DNA of 50,601 nt from positions 1 to 50,601 of the forward strand of contig JAUWGH010000012.1 in the NCBI GenBank assembly GCA_030606485.1. Direction: 5' to 3'. Below are positions 34,910 through 43,574 of the stretch, one piece after another. The position numbers were made by a program, and so were the translations under genes. Source of the DNA: Promethearchaeota archaeon. Its GTDB lineage: Archaea > Asgardarchaeota > Lokiarchaeia > Sigyniarchaeales > SOKP01. Under the pieces are notes generated by a model. That model was not told the origin of the DNA and ran no database searches. It saw nothing but the letters and a program-made list of their open reading frames with translations. The first letter of the stretch is position 1; each line of letters begins with the position of its first letter.

Positions 34910-35854
34910 TTATTCACTCATAAAATATTTTAATTCTTCAAGAGATAAACCTAAATAATGTATTGTTGCCCTATCAGTTCCGAGTAATGTCTGAATATTT
35001 TTTCTCTTCTTTCTATTTGTAAGTTCTTTCAACTTTGTTAAATCTGGAGTCTTATTCGCAATTTCAATCTGACCCGCTTTTATTGCGGCATCAATAAGAT
35101 CTTGACCTGTTTTATTTCTAATAATTACTAGAGTTTCTTCTTTTACTGCACCCATTGTTCCAACTGATAAATCTGAATGTTCGGCTGCGAAATCCACGCA
35201 AAATTTACAACCCGGCAACGCTCCAGAAGCGCACATGAACCCAATCTTTAATGTTGTATAATTTGCCCCAGTACTAAACGGAGAAAGCATGACTTTACTA
35301 ACTCCTGTAAGATGGCACGGATTTCCAAGAAACCCAATTTTATTAGCACCATTTTCCCATGCTTCACCGATACCAGTGACTAATGGACCTGCTAATTGAA
35401 GGCTTCTTTCGGGGATATATTTTTTAGCTTCTTTAGCAGCTTTTACGACCACCGGGATATTATTATTTTTTCCTTTAATTTTCGTAGCATCCTTCGGTAA
35501 AACCATTGCGTCAATCATTTTTTCAGAAAATGCTGCTTCAATTAAACCTAGTAAAACAGAATCCGCTTTTTTGGTTTTTACAGAGATTATGTCTTTATAA
35601 AACCCAAGAGCCATATCTGCTCTTTTCTGACCAAAAAGCATTTCATCTATTTTTCCTAATGGAAGGTCTGTTCTAGGACAACTATTATAACATAAACCGA
35701 TTGTTTCTTGGCATTCAAATTCAAATTGTGGAAGTCCAACATCATCATAGGCTATATGGTGACAAAAAGCTCCGCAAGTGCCACAGTGGGCACATTTTCC
35801 GTTGTAAATAACTTCAGTCTCCAAATCAGGAGAAGATTTTTCAATTTTTAACAT
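34910..35854 (-). CDS. FrhB-family (F420 hydrogenase/dehydrogenase beta subunit) protein
   Basis: FrhB proteins bind FAD and FeS and move electrons to or from coenzyme F420 or, in homologues, ferredoxin or other acceptors. Cys motifs CAHCGTCGAFCHH (near 21-33) and CYNSCP (near 55-60) start the protein; GFLGNPCHLTGVSKV (near 174) and GFMCASGALPGCKFCVDFAAE (near 205, split here) are the family core. The 314-residue length is normal. The gene sits 33 bp downstream of a small HTH gene on the same strand, so the HTH protein may regulate it. Its redox partner is not encoded next to it. Confidence 0.85.
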   Translation of the reverse strand: MLKIEKSSPDLETEVIYNGKCAHCGTCGAFCHHIAYDDVGLPQFEFECQETIGLCYNSCPRTDLPLGKIDEMLFGQKRADMALGFYKDIISVKTKKADSVLLGLIEAAFSEKMIDAMVLPKDATKIKGKNNNIPVVVKAAKEAKKYIPERSLQLAGPLVTGIGEAWENGANKIGFLGNPCHLTGVSKVMLSPFSTGANYTTLKIGFMCASGALPGCKFCVDFAAEHSDLSVGTMGAVKEETLVIIRNKTGQDLIDAAIKAGQIEIANKTPDLTKLKELTNRKKRKNIQTLLGTDRATIHYLGLSLEELKYFMSE

Positions 35855-35887
35855 TTCTTATCCACTTTAATCTATAATTGAATATTT

Positions 35888-36130
35888 TTATTTTAAATAT
35901 TGACTGCAAGAATCTTTAATTCTACGCCTTAAATGGCCCGGTTCTTTCCATACAATCCATGTACCTCCAGATTTCCTAAAATTTAAGTGATAATTATCTT
36001 CAATTTTGAAAAGTACCTTTTTAATGTAAGTCCAAGATAAATTTGTATTATCTTCGATTTCTTTAATGGAAACTGGATGGTTTTCTTCCATGTTATTGAA
36101 AAAAGTGACAATTCTTTCATAGCCACTCAT
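35888..36130 (-). CDS. Small winged-helix DNA-binding protein
   Basis: The 80-residue protein is one helix-turn-helix/wing unit: YERIVTFFNNMEE, HPVSIKEIEDNTNLSWTYIKK (recognition helix) and the wing HLNFRKSGGTWIVWKEPG, with a basic tail HLRRRIKDSCSQYLK. It is likely a transcription regulator. Its position directly upstream of the FrhB gene, co-oriented, suggests that both form one transcript and that it may control it. The ligand or signal is not visible. Confidence 0.75.
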   Translation of the reverse strand: MSGYERIVTFFNNMEENHPVSIKEIEDNTNLSWTYIKKVLFKIEDNYHLNFRKSGGTWIVWKEPGHLRRRIKDSCSQYLK

Positions 36131-36234
36131 TGGTTCTTGAATGTTATCATTTTCTGTTATTTTTTAACGACCTTTAAAAGATTCTTAATGCCAACTAAAT
36201 TTAATTTTAAGAATTAAAAAAAATTTAAAAAGTT

Positions 36235-36390
36235 ATGTTTGAAATTTCAAACTCTTCAAGTCCAATTTTTGAACTTCCCAATTTATTCATTATTGAATTA
36301 GTAAAACTTAGTTTCTCCATTGAAAAAATTCCGGGAAAATGTTTAAAAAATTTATGGATTGACATTCTTTCTCGGAAATATATTGATTGA
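36235..36390 (+). CDS. Possible 51-residue small protein
   Basis: An ATG frame (MFEISNSSSPIFELPNLF, then SFSIEKIPGKCLKNLWIDIL) fills about half of the 360-bp stretch between the HTH gene and the coiled-coil gene. Its composition is coding-like, but there is no recognised domain. It starts within a perfect 14-bp palindrome (TTTGAAATTTCAAA, 36238-36251). It may also be chance; I rate it low. The rest of this stretch holds only promoter-like AT tracts. Confidence 0.25.
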   Translation: MFEISNSSSPIFELPNLFIIELVKLSFSIEKIPGKCLKNLWIDILSRKYID

Positions 36391-36426
36391 TAATTAGAAT
36401 TATTACTAAATCAATAGTCTTTATTG

Positions 36427-36438
36427 TTATATATATAA
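36427..36438 (+). promoter_or_regulatory. TATA-box-like element
   Basis: TTATATATATAA lies upstream of the coiled-coil gene. A start site about 25 bp downstream would fall near 36460, after the TTG at 36445 and before the candidate starts at 36475 (TTG) and 36490 (ATG). This is why the ATG is preferred for the next gene. Confidence 0.35.
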
Positions 36439-36489
36439 TCTTACTTGATTCTATATAATCAAAAAGATATTGAATTGAAATTCCAACAA

Positions 36490-37236
36490 ATGGAAGAAAA
36501 AACAAAAAGAAAAATACCCAAAGAACACCATGAGTATTTAGAAGAAAAAATAATCCCTAATATTGATTACGATCCGCGATATGGAATGGATCCTGGGGTA
36601 CAGCTGGAAAATTATAATGAATACATACAAATTCTCAAAAAAATTTGTAGAAATGATGGAATTCTTATAGAAAAGGAGAAAAATAAACACCTTGAAAATC
36701 ATTTACTTAATGAAGAGGAACAGTTAGTAAAAGACATAGATATAAATAACCAAACTATATTGAATGCAATAGAAATATCAAGTGAAAAATTAAGGAAATT
36801 AAAACATTTTATTCAGTATCAGAAGGACAAAATTAAAGAGCTTGAAATACAGAAAAATCAAGAAATTCAAGATATAAGAGAAGAAAATATAAATTTAATG
36901 CAAGAGAAAGAGATTTTGGAAAGTAAAGTCTTTAAAGATCTCGTCTCTAAAGTGCTTACTAATATTCCATACTTACCTGCGTTACCTTCAAATCCAAATT
37001 TAGCTCAAATTCCTAGAGTTCATAGTGATATCGAAATAAAACGGATAAGAAGACCGCCAACGGTAAAAACACACCTCAATCCTAAAGAAAATGCTTTTCG
37101 TGCAGTAGTTGTGGAATTAAAAGGAGCACTTAAGAAAGGAAATCCTTTGAAGCCAATTGATCCGCAAGAATTAAAAGAGATAAAAGAAGAGCGTGAAAAA
37201 AGAATGAAAGAAATTAAAGATCGAAAACTTTTTTAA
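36490..37236 (+). CDS. Coiled-coil protein with Pro-containing linker and C-terminal WH2-like motif
   Basis: The protein has 248 residues from the ATG. It opens MEEKTKRKIPKEHHEY and has a conserved-looking patch NIDYDPRYGMDPGVQLENYN. A long heptad-like coiled coil covers about 65-150 (EKLRKLKHFIQYQKDKIKEL). A Pro-containing linker follows (IPYLPALPSNPNLAQIP), then a basic segment IKRIRRPPTVKTHLNP. At 209-223, ELKGALKKGNPLKPI matches the WH2 actin-binding pattern (hydrophobic-rich short helix, then G-x-x-L-K-x-hydrophobic). A charged helix KEIKEEREKRMKEIKDRK ends the chain. Asgard archaea have actin and profilin, so an actin role is possible, but this is a by-eye match with no family hit known to me. 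The start could also be TTG at 36475 or 36445. Confidence 0.6.
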   Translation: MEEKTKRKIPKEHHEYLEEKIIPNIDYDPRYGMDPGVQLENYNEYIQILKKICRNDGILIEKEKNKHLENHLLNEEEQLVKDIDINNQTILNAIEISSEKLRKLKHFIQYQKDKIKELEIQKNQEIQDIREENINLMQEKEILESKVFKDLVSKVLTNIPYLPALPSNPNLAQIPRVHSDIEIKRIRRPPTVKTHLNPKENAFRAVVVELKGALKKGNPLKPIDPQELKEIKEEREKRMKEIKDRKLF

Positions 37237-37363
37237 CATTTACAAGAGTTTTGTCGTTTAAACAGAGTAATCTGAAAAATAAATTTTTACAAAAATATAA
37301 ATACATCTTTTGCTGAATTATATTTGAAAATGAATTTATTCATTTTTTAAAAGGTGAAATTAA

Positions 37364-37687
37364 ATGGTAATAGTTATATGGCGTCAAATTCAACAAATTC
37401 AACCAGGTAAATGGGATGAGTTAGAAGAGATTAACAAAAAATTCAATGAAATCGAAAAGAGGCTTGGATTTCCTGACAACAAGAAGCGATATCGTCACAT
37501 AGTTGGGACCCAATATATAAATACCCTTATTATAGAATTCCAATGGGAGAGTATGGCTCAAATGGAAAAAACGATAACAAAAGCTGTCTTGGATCCTGAG
37601 TATCAGAAACTTCAAGCTAAAGCAGAACCGATTATCGAAAGTAGCCAATGGGAATTATATATTCCATGGCCATTGGTTCCTCCATAA
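37364..37687 (+). CDS. Dimeric alpha/beta-barrel (NIPSNAP/ABM-like) protein
   Basis: The 107-residue protein has a ferredoxin-like beta-alpha-beta pattern: strand MVIVIWRQIQQI, helix KWDELEEINKKFNEIEKRLG, strand HIVGTQYINTLIIEFQW, helix MAQMEKTITKAVLDPEYQKL, then a strand ending WELYIPWP. This is the usual form of small dimeric alpha/beta-barrel proteins (ABM, NIPSNAP). Members act as monooxygenases, isomerases or have unknown roles. No catalytic residue can be named. A T13 run follows its stop. Confidence 0.55.
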   Translation: MVIVIWRQIQQIQPGKWDELEEINKKFNEIEKRLGFPDNKKRYRHIVGTQYINTLIIEFQWESMAQMEKTITKAVLDPEYQKLQAKAEPIIESSQWELYIPWPLVPP

Positions 37688-37747
37688 ATCTTTGAAAAAA
37701 GAACTAAAGAAATCTCAGTATCTGTTTGGATTCTAAATTTTATTTAA

Positions 37748-37760
37748 TTTTTTTTTTTTT
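37748..37760 (+). terminator. T13 run after the alpha/beta-barrel gene
   Basis: Thirteen consecutive T lie 60 bp past the stop and just before the convergent FAD oxidase gene, a good archaeal termination signal for the plus strand. Confidence 0.55.
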
Positions 37761-37780
37761 ATCATTCTTTTATTAAAAAA

Positions 37781-39256
37781 TCATAATCCCCATTTTCCCG
37801 GATTAAAGATATTATTGGGATCCATTGCATTTTTAATTCGTTCTAATAATTTAATCCAATTTGGGTCACACCTTTCTCTTATTTTTTCTGTCATCCACAC
37901 TGGTGTTTTATAGGGCACGCAATCGTATTCAAGCATAACTTTTAAAAATTCTTTTTGAAGTTCTTCTACTATTGCTTGCTCTTTTTTCTTATTATATCGA
38001 ATAATTGGTCTGAAAACGCAATAATGGCTTGATTTCATGCTTTTCATATAGATAATTGGCCCAATTCCATATTGTTTAAATAAGTCATAACATTTCTCCA
38101 TAAGGGGTCCAAGATGATCTGGGTTTGCATAGCTCCCGATCCAAGTTAATCCATCCCATTCATAAAGAGGAGTTATTACGCTGGGTATATCAGTGAACAT
38201 TCTAAATTCAGGGCCTAAAATATTAGCGAATGTGACAAAATTTGTAAGGAATATATTATTTTTAACTCGTTCCTTTATTTTCTTAAAAATCTTTCTCACG
38301 TAATTTATTTTAGCATTTAGTAATTCTTTCGTATGATCTGAAATGGATATTATAACTACATAATTCGGTTCTTTTTCAAACTTTTTAGGTTTAATCAAGC
38401 CATACGTCATTTTTGCTATTTCTGAATTAATTGCAGAAATATCCTCACAAACTTCAATTCTACCCAATTCTCTAAGAATTTCAGCACATTCCATATGTCC
38501 ATAAACAATTGCTAATAATACCATATTATATTCCTTTTTGGGCCATAATTGGACTGCACATTTAGTTACAATACCAGTCATTCCTTGCCAACAAAGAAAT
38601 AAACCGGTTAAATCAGGAATTGGATATCGCGCAAACCAATTATCAGGTTTAAATTCCTTAGAAAGAAAACATGAACCTGTTCTAACTAAATCCCCGTTAT
38701 TTAGAATAATTTCCAACCCATTTACCCAATCTGCCATACTTCCATAGGAACCACTTAAATTTGATAATCCAGATAAAAGAGCGTTTCCAACAACGCTAGC
38801 ATATGGTGGGGCCATTGTATAGCCGTATTTCAGGTTTGGATGGTTCTCATCTAAATATTTTTTTAATTGTCCGAATGTCACACCGGGTTCTAATAGGGCG
38901 TACATCATTGATTCATGAATTTTGATAATTTTATTCATTTTTTTACCCATATCTAAAATAATTCCTCCTTCATTTGGAATTGTGAGACCTCCTACGTTAT
39001 TTCCGCTAATATAGGGAACAATTGGGATTGAATACTCATTACAATAATTTACTAATGAGATAATTTGATTTACAGTTTCTGGAATTACCACAAAATCCGG
39101 CATATGTGGTGTTGCTTCAGTCATATCATAAGAGTAGGGATATAAATCATGTTGTCTATCAGAAACATTAGATTTACCAAATATCTTTATTAATTCATTT
39201 AATATTTTTTCTTTCTCTATCCTTTCAAAAATATTTCTTTCTTTAATGGTTGTCAA
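37781..39256 (-). CDS. FAD-linked oxidase of the VAO/4-cresol dehydrogenase type
   Basis: The 491-residue protein has the FAD-binding type 4 domain: DFVVIPETVNQIISLVNYC, PIVPYISGNNVGG and GGIILDMGKKMNKII, then ALLEPGVTFGQLKKYL and SVVGNALLSGLSNLSGSYG. It closes with MDPNNIFNPGKWGL. The layout and ending resemble vanillyl-alcohol oxidase and 4-cresol dehydrogenase more than GlcD. It would oxidise an alcohol, phenol or hydroxyacid. It is the last gene of a minus-strand cluster; the SCP2-like gene upstream is separated by only 2 bp, pointing to translation from one message and a lipid-like or hydrophobic substrate (inference). It has little close resemblance to the other FAD oxidase at 17.6 kb. 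Confidence 0.85.
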   Translation of the reverse strand: MTTIKERNIFERIEKEKILNELIKIFGKSNVSDRQHDLYPYSYDMTEATPHMPDFVVIPETVNQIISLVNYCNEYSIPIVPYISGNNVGGLTIPNEGGIILDMGKKMNKIIKIHESMMYALLEPGVTFGQLKKYLDENHPNLKYGYTMAPPYASVVGNALLSGLSNLSGSYGSMADWVNGLEIILNNGDLVRTGSCFLSKEFKPDNWFARYPIPDLTGLFLCWQGMTGIVTKCAVQLWPKKEYNMVLLAIVYGHMECAEILRELGRIEVCEDISAINSEIAKMTYGLIKPKKFEKEPNYVVIISISDHTKELLNAKINYVRKIFKKIKERVKNNIFLTNFVTFANILGPEFRMFTDIPSVITPLYEWDGLTWIGSYANPDHLGPLMEKCYDLFKQYGIGPIIYMKSMKSSHYCVFRPIIRYNKKKEQAIVEELQKEFLKVMLEYDCVPYKTPVWMTEKIRERCDPNWIKLLERIKNAMDPNNIFNPGKWGL

Positions 39257-39258
39257 AT

Positions 39259-39651
39259 TTAAACCTCCTCGTAAGTTTTATTTGCCAAATGTAATGCTTT
39301 AACTAAAATACTTTGAAATTTATTTATTGTAAAAATGCGGTAAATTTTTTTTACTTTTAATTTTCTTCTTAAAAAGGCAGAGATTAACCCCAATCTCCCC
39401 TCGGTTATAGCTATTAAAGCATCAAGTGTCATTTTTATTTTTATGTGATATTTTGGTTTCTCTCCATATTCAATAGTAATTTCTGAATTATTAAAAATTA
39501 GTGTTATTTCATATAAACCTATTATTTCGACTACGATTATTCGCTGCCAATTCTTGATTTTCTTTAAAATTTTTTCCTTGGTTAGCATTGGTGTAAGTAC
39601 ATTTTTTAGTGCTAAACCTAAGATATCCTCTGGTTGATTTATTATACTCAT
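39259..39651 (-). CDS. SCP2-like (sterol carrier) domain protein
   Basis: The 130-residue protein has the SCP2 layout: strands LYEITLIFNNSEITIEYGEKP and HIKIKMTLDALIAITEGRLG, followed by the tunnel helix region SAFLRRKLKVKKIYRIFTI, which matches the common GKLKVKG-type ending of the family. SCP2 domains bind fatty acyl chains and sterol-like lipids. The neighbour on the same strand is a VAO-type oxidase with a 2-bp gap; a ferredoxin-nitroreductase lies upstream. It may present a lipid to the oxidase, which is inference. The assignment is by pattern and moderately sure. Confidence 0.65.
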   Translation of the reverse strand: MSIINQPEDILGLALKNVLTPMLTKEKILKKIKNWQRIIVVEIIGLYEITLIFNNSEITIEYGEKPKYHIKIKMTLDALIAITEGRLGLISAFLRRKLKVKKIYRIFTINKFQSILVKALHLANKTYEEV

Positions 39652-39747
39652 TTTTAATCTGTATTTTTTATTTTTTTTTTTAATATTTTTTTTAATATTT
39701 TTTATATTCTTATTCTTTTTGCTTTAAACAAGAAATATCTATAATTT

Positions 39748-40671
39748 TTAAAGCCATTTAACTCTTACCAGTTTCCGAGCTGGAATTCTATGATATTTAA
39801 CATTGGGGTACCCTATTGATAATGTATATCCTACAATATTTCCTTTTGGGATTTTTACCAATTCAGAAACAGAACTGAATTGATTTAATAGAGAAGTCGC
39901 AAATCCTAAAGAGCAAGTCGCTAAACCCAAAGTTTCTGCAGCCAACATTATATGACAAGCGGCTAACGAGCAATCTTCTACTAAAGTTGATGTCGTTTCT
40001 TTAGGAGCATGAATAATAATAATTTCTGTATTCCAACGCCAAAATTCAATTCCAACTTTAATTCCAAGTAATATCCTTTTAAAAGAATCAAGTCGCTCCC
40101 CTACAATTCTCAATATCTTTTCTCCTAATACCACTTTCAGCGAAGCATACCCTTCAGGATCTTCATATTTTTTTATAAAATCAGAAACATTTTTTGTTAA
40201 AGCTTCTGAAAATTTAGCAAGTAATTCTGGATTCTGCACGACCGTATAATGAACATTTTCAGTGTTGGAACCAGTAGGAGAATATCTTGATAACTCTAAA
40301 ATCTTTTCAATTAATTCTTTTGGAACTGGCTTTTCTTTAAATTGCCGGATTGACCTTCGAGTTTGAACAAGATTGATTAGAGAATCGAAAGTAATTCCCT
40401 TTTCTTTTACGGGAAGATCTTTAACTCCATCTAAAGGACGTGTTTTTAATTGAATTACATTAACTGGACAGATAGCTACGCAATGGCCACATTCAATACA
40501 ATCTTCTTCGAAGTTGTGCGCTACCTGAAGCTTATCATCTTTGAAATAAAATAATCTGGGAACACATTCGTCAATACAAGCTTTACACTTGGTGCACTCC
40601 CCCACATTTATTGAAATTTTAGAATTTTCTATTATATCTTGATTTAAATTTTTATTTTTCATATTAAACAC
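39748..40671 (-). CDS. Ferredoxin-nitroreductase fusion
   Basis: Two [4Fe-4S] sites of bacterial ferredoxin type (Cys26/29/32/36 and Cys58/61/64/68, in CTKCKACIDEC and CIECGHCVAIC) precede an FMN-dependent nitroreductase domain starting at RRSIRQFKEKPVP near 104, with SRYSPTGSNTENVHY and GLATCSLGF. Such fusions reduce nitro groups, quinones or enoates using electrons from ferredoxin, and are common in anaerobes. It is 19 bp downstream of the presenilin-like gene on the same strand, so co-transcription is likely, and 96 bp upstream of the SCP2-like gene. Confidence 0.9.
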   Translation of the reverse strand: MFNMKNKNLNQDIIENSKISINVGECTKCKACIDECVPRLFYFKDDKLQVAHNFEEDCIECGHCVAICPVNVIQLKTRPLDGVKDLPVKEKGITFDSLINLVQTRRSIRQFKEKPVPKELIEKILELSRYSPTGSNTENVHYTVVQNPELLAKFSEALTKNVSDFIKKYEDPEGYASLKVVLGEKILRIVGERLDSFKRILLGIKVGIEFWRWNTEIIIIHAPKETTSTLVEDCSLAACHIMLAAETLGLATCSLGFATSLLNQFSSVSELVKIPKGNIVGYTLSIGYPNVKYHRIPARKLVRVKWL

Positions 40672-40690
40672 TCCATTAGGATATTATTTA

Positions 40691-41755
40691 TTACAAGACT
40701 GAAAAGATCCAGTAAGTTAATAGCATTGTTCCCAATCCTAGAAATATAGAAATAGGCAATCCTGGTAAAATTTTATTTTTCTTTAATCCCAAGATAGTAA
40801 TTCCAGTACCTAATATTATAGCACAAGCAGTTGCGATTAAAATAATAATATTATTTGTAAAAATAAGAGCATGAGAAGTTAGCATGCTGTAAAAAGCTAA
40901 ATCTCCAATACCAATTTCTAGTGAAGATATATCATATTCAACCTCATATTCGCCTTCTTCTGCCTGGTCCTCCAATTTTTTAAATTTTTCTTTTTTGGGA
41001 GAATTTTCAAAAAAAATATCAAACATTTTTTTAATTGGGCCCCGCTTCGATTTAACAGCGTATATATCCCAAATTGAGATTAATACTAAAATTATTATAG
41101 TTGTAATTGGTGGAATCATCATTCCCATAAAAGCTCCAATTAAAAGGCCAATAAGTAAAATAAATAAATTCTTAATTCTGGGGGAGTCTCCTTTTATATA
41201 TTTATAAATCATAAAAATTGTAAAGGCACCTATACATACATACATTATATTTGAAACAATTATATATAGTTCATTTTCAAATATGTCCCGGGTTATTAAC
41301 CATAAAATTATATCTCCATAAAGAATCAATAGAAAGAAGCATAAAAGTGCAAATGAGAAAGCAAATATATATTTTAAAGCATTAATTCCTTTTTTTTTAA
41401 TAATATAAATTATAATAAAACTTGAAACAGCTGCATAACTAATAAAAATTAGCCCATTTAATAACGCACCTATACCTCCATATTCAGATTCAGGAAAGAT
41501 TACCCCTTCAATCTGAATTCCGGCTACTACATAACTAAGATAAGCCAAAATTCCAGATATAATAACAACAGTTATAATTGGGATTGGAAAATATTTTGCT
41601 TTAACTTGAAATGTGGGCATAAAGCTTGGTTCAGATATTTCTTCATCAATAACATTATTATCGTCGTTATTTTTTTCTTTCTGTATCTCAATATTTATTT
41701 TCCTATCAGAATTTTTCTCTTTTTCCTTGTTAATTATTTCCTTATTTTCCGGCAT
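40691..41755 (-). CDS. Presenilin/signal-peptide-peptidase-like GxGD protease
   Basis: The 354-residue protein begins with a 45-residue charged tail (EKEKNSDRKIN, NNDDNNVIDEE) and has about nine membrane segments. The first catalytic Asp is D230 in SIWDIYAV, where Trp replaces the usual Tyr of the YD motif. The second is D285 in GIGD, the diagnostic GxGD motif. The third motif, usually PALP, is PGLP (331-334). A charged loop (about 237-275) separates the two Asp helices as in presenilins. Active members cut peptides inside the membrane. It heads a minus-strand cluster with ferredoxin-nitroreductase, SCP2-like and FAD oxidase genes. Archaeal homologues are known; its substrate is not. Confidence 0.85.
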   Translation of the reverse strand: MPENKEIINKEKEKNSDRKINIEIQKEKNNDDNNVIDEEISEPSFMPTFQVKAKYFPIPIITVVIISGILAYLSYVVAGIQIEGVIFPESEYGGIGALLNGLIFISYAAVSSFIIIYIIKKKGINALKYIFAFSFALLCFFLLILYGDIILWLITRDIFENELYIIVSNIMYVCIGAFTIFMIYKYIKGDSPRIKNLFILLIGLLIGAFMGMMIPPITTIIILVLISIWDIYAVKSKRGPIKKMFDIFFENSPKKEKFKKLEDQAEEGEYEVEYDISSLEIGIGDLAFYSMLTSHALIFTNNIIILIATACAIILGTGITILGLKKNKILPGLPISIFLGLGTMLLTYWIFSVL

Positions 41756-41903
41756 TATCTTCTATTTATAATTTAAAAATTATTAAAAACAATTACATTA
41801 AGAATTGAAGGAATATTAAAATACAAATTCTTTTTGTTTTTTTTAGTAATAACGAAAAAACCCTAAATAATTTTAAGATTAAAACATATAATATCTTCTA
41901 ATT

Positions 41904-42209
41904 ATGACTATTTTATTGTCTAAATACTTGGGTAAAAGTATAATACATAATCAGCAAGGAGTCAAAATCGGTAAATTAGATGACCTCGTAGTTTCAAAAG
42001 AAACAGGGAAAATCATTTCATATATTGTGAAATTGACTGATACTAAAAATATTATTTCGAAATTACCCAAACTTGAAAAAGGATTGATAATGGTACCTTT
42101 TCCATTTATCTCATTTACTAATGAGAAATTTTATATTTATGAAAATGAAATTGCAAAATTTTTAGAAAAAAGTAAGAAAGAACAAATATCTTATAAAGAT
42201 AGAATTTAA
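41904..42209 (+). CDS. PRC-barrel domain protein
   Basis: A 101-residue single PRC-barrel is present: KYLGKSIIHNQQGVKIGKLD, DLVVSKETGKIISYIV and the later MVPFPFISFTNEKFYIYE. PRC-barrels bind RNA or serve as adaptors (ribosome maturation, photosynthetic reaction centre), and in several archaea PRC-barrel CdvB-like proteins take part in cell division. No extra domain is present here. It stands alone on its strand between minus-strand genes. Confidence 0.75.
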   Translation: MTILLSKYLGKSIIHNQQGVKIGKLDDLVVSKETGKIISYIVKLTDTKNIISKLPKLEKGLIMVPFPFISFTNEKFYIYENEIAKFLEKSKKEQISYKDRI

Positions 42210-42273
42210 TTTTAATTGAAAACAAGGAAAATTAAAAATAACCTAAAGATATTAAATAAGCATTTCTTTAATT

Positions 42274-43521
42274 TTAAAAAGAAATTCCAGGTGTTTTTTG
42301 AGCGAATTCAAACACCTTTTGAAACCTTTCTTCTATAGGTCTCTTATAATAACGTAAAGGATATAGTTCATTTATTGTAAATTTATAAATTTTAATCCAT
42401 CTCTTAGCTACTTCATCTATTCTATGCAATTTGACATATTTTTTACAATTTTTACTAAACTCTGCTCTTAAATCATCATCTTTAAATAATTGGATCACAC
42501 GTTTTTCAAATTCACTTAAATTATTGACAAGAAATCCAGTTTTTTTATGTCTTATTACGTCTTGAATACCGCAACCATTCGCACCTACTGAGGGAGTACC
42601 TTGTGCCATAGCTTCTAATAAAACTAAACCTTCCGCCTCAACCCAACTATATAAACAAGATATGTCAGCTGTATTATAAATTTTTATTAAATTATTATCA
42701 GACACGTATCCAGTTTGAGTAACATATTCCTGTAGTCTATATTTTTGAATTTTATGTTTAATTGAAGGCATTGAAGGCCCAGTACCGACTAATAGTAAAT
42801 GAGAATCTGGGACTACTTTATGAATTCTCTTAAAAGATTTTACAATTTTTTCGATATTTTTCTCAGGAGATTGACGAGATGCATAAAGTAAAACTTTTTT
42901 ATCTCCAAGATTATATTTCTCTCTAATTTCTCCACCATCAACTTTTTTAAAATAAAATTCTTCAATTCCATTCGTTAAAATTATAAGTGGGTTTTTTAAG
43001 AACCTATGTTTTAAGAGTAATTTTTTCTTAGAAGGAGTTGGAACTGAAACTAAGTCAAATTTTTGCCATATATGTCTTTCAAAAGCCCATAAAAAGCCGG
43101 TTTTACTCAAAATTTTGCCTACAATGGGAACATAGATATCTGAGTAATATGACAGAGGAGAATTATGAGTTCCAACCATAGGAATACCAAAATATTTTGA
43201 CCAACTCAAACCCATTACACCAATCGTAACTGGGGTCATGATATGGCTGATATCTAAAAATTCATTTTCTGGAAAAAAGTAGTTATGAATTGGAAGGGAA
43301 AATATTATTTCGGGATCATGACTAATCCTGTAGCCTCCAACATCATGATAGAAAAGATTTTTTTGTTTAGAATTATTTTTCCTTATACAAGGAGCAAATA
43401 CATGGACTCTATGACCCGTTCGTGCTATAGCTTCTGATAAACTTCTTACAGCCTTTGCAATTCCACTAACTTGGGAATATACATAACTGAAAATACCAAT
43501 ATCGAGAGATTGTTTGGGCAT
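42274..43521 (-). CDS. GT4 glycosyltransferase, copy A
   Basis: This 415-residue GT-B glycosyltransferase shows IFSYVYSQVSGIAKAVRSL (acceptor-side), VGTHNSPLSYYSD, VLLYASRQSPEKNIEKIV (donor-side), GTGPSM, and the EX7E segment EAEGLVLLEAMAQG. C-terminal MGLSWS-like and HRIDEVAKRWIKIY fit the family, as in diacylglycerol-type and mannosyl/glucosyl GT4 enzymes of archaeal lipids and surface glycans. No membrane helix is seen. It is very like the copy at 44.8-46.1 kb over its whole length, so a duplication produced both; between them lies a third, unrelated GT4. Sugar and acceptor are unknown. Confidence 0.9.
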   Translation of the reverse strand: MPKQSLDIGIFSYVYSQVSGIAKAVRSLSEAIARTGHRVHVFAPCIRKNNSKQKNLFYHDVGGYRISHDPEIIFSLPIHNYFFPENEFLDISHIMTPVTIGVMGLSWSKYFGIPMVGTHNSPLSYYSDIYVPIVGKILSKTGFLWAFERHIWQKFDLVSVPTPSKKKLLLKHRFLKNPLIILTNGIEEFYFKKVDGGEIREKYNLGDKKVLLYASRQSPEKNIEKIVKSFKRIHKVVPDSHLLLVGTGPSMPSIKHKIQKYRLQEYVTQTGYVSDNNLIKIYNTADISCLYSWVEAEGLVLLEAMAQGTPSVGANGCGIQDVIRHKKTGFLVNNLSEFEKRVIQLFKDDDLRAEFSKNCKKYVKLHRIDEVAKRWIKIYKFTINELYPLRYYKRPIEERFQKVFEFAQKTPGISF

Positions 43522-43574
43522 CTAAATTTCACCTAGTTTTCTTTTGATCTTATTTAACACCTTTTTCAATTTTC

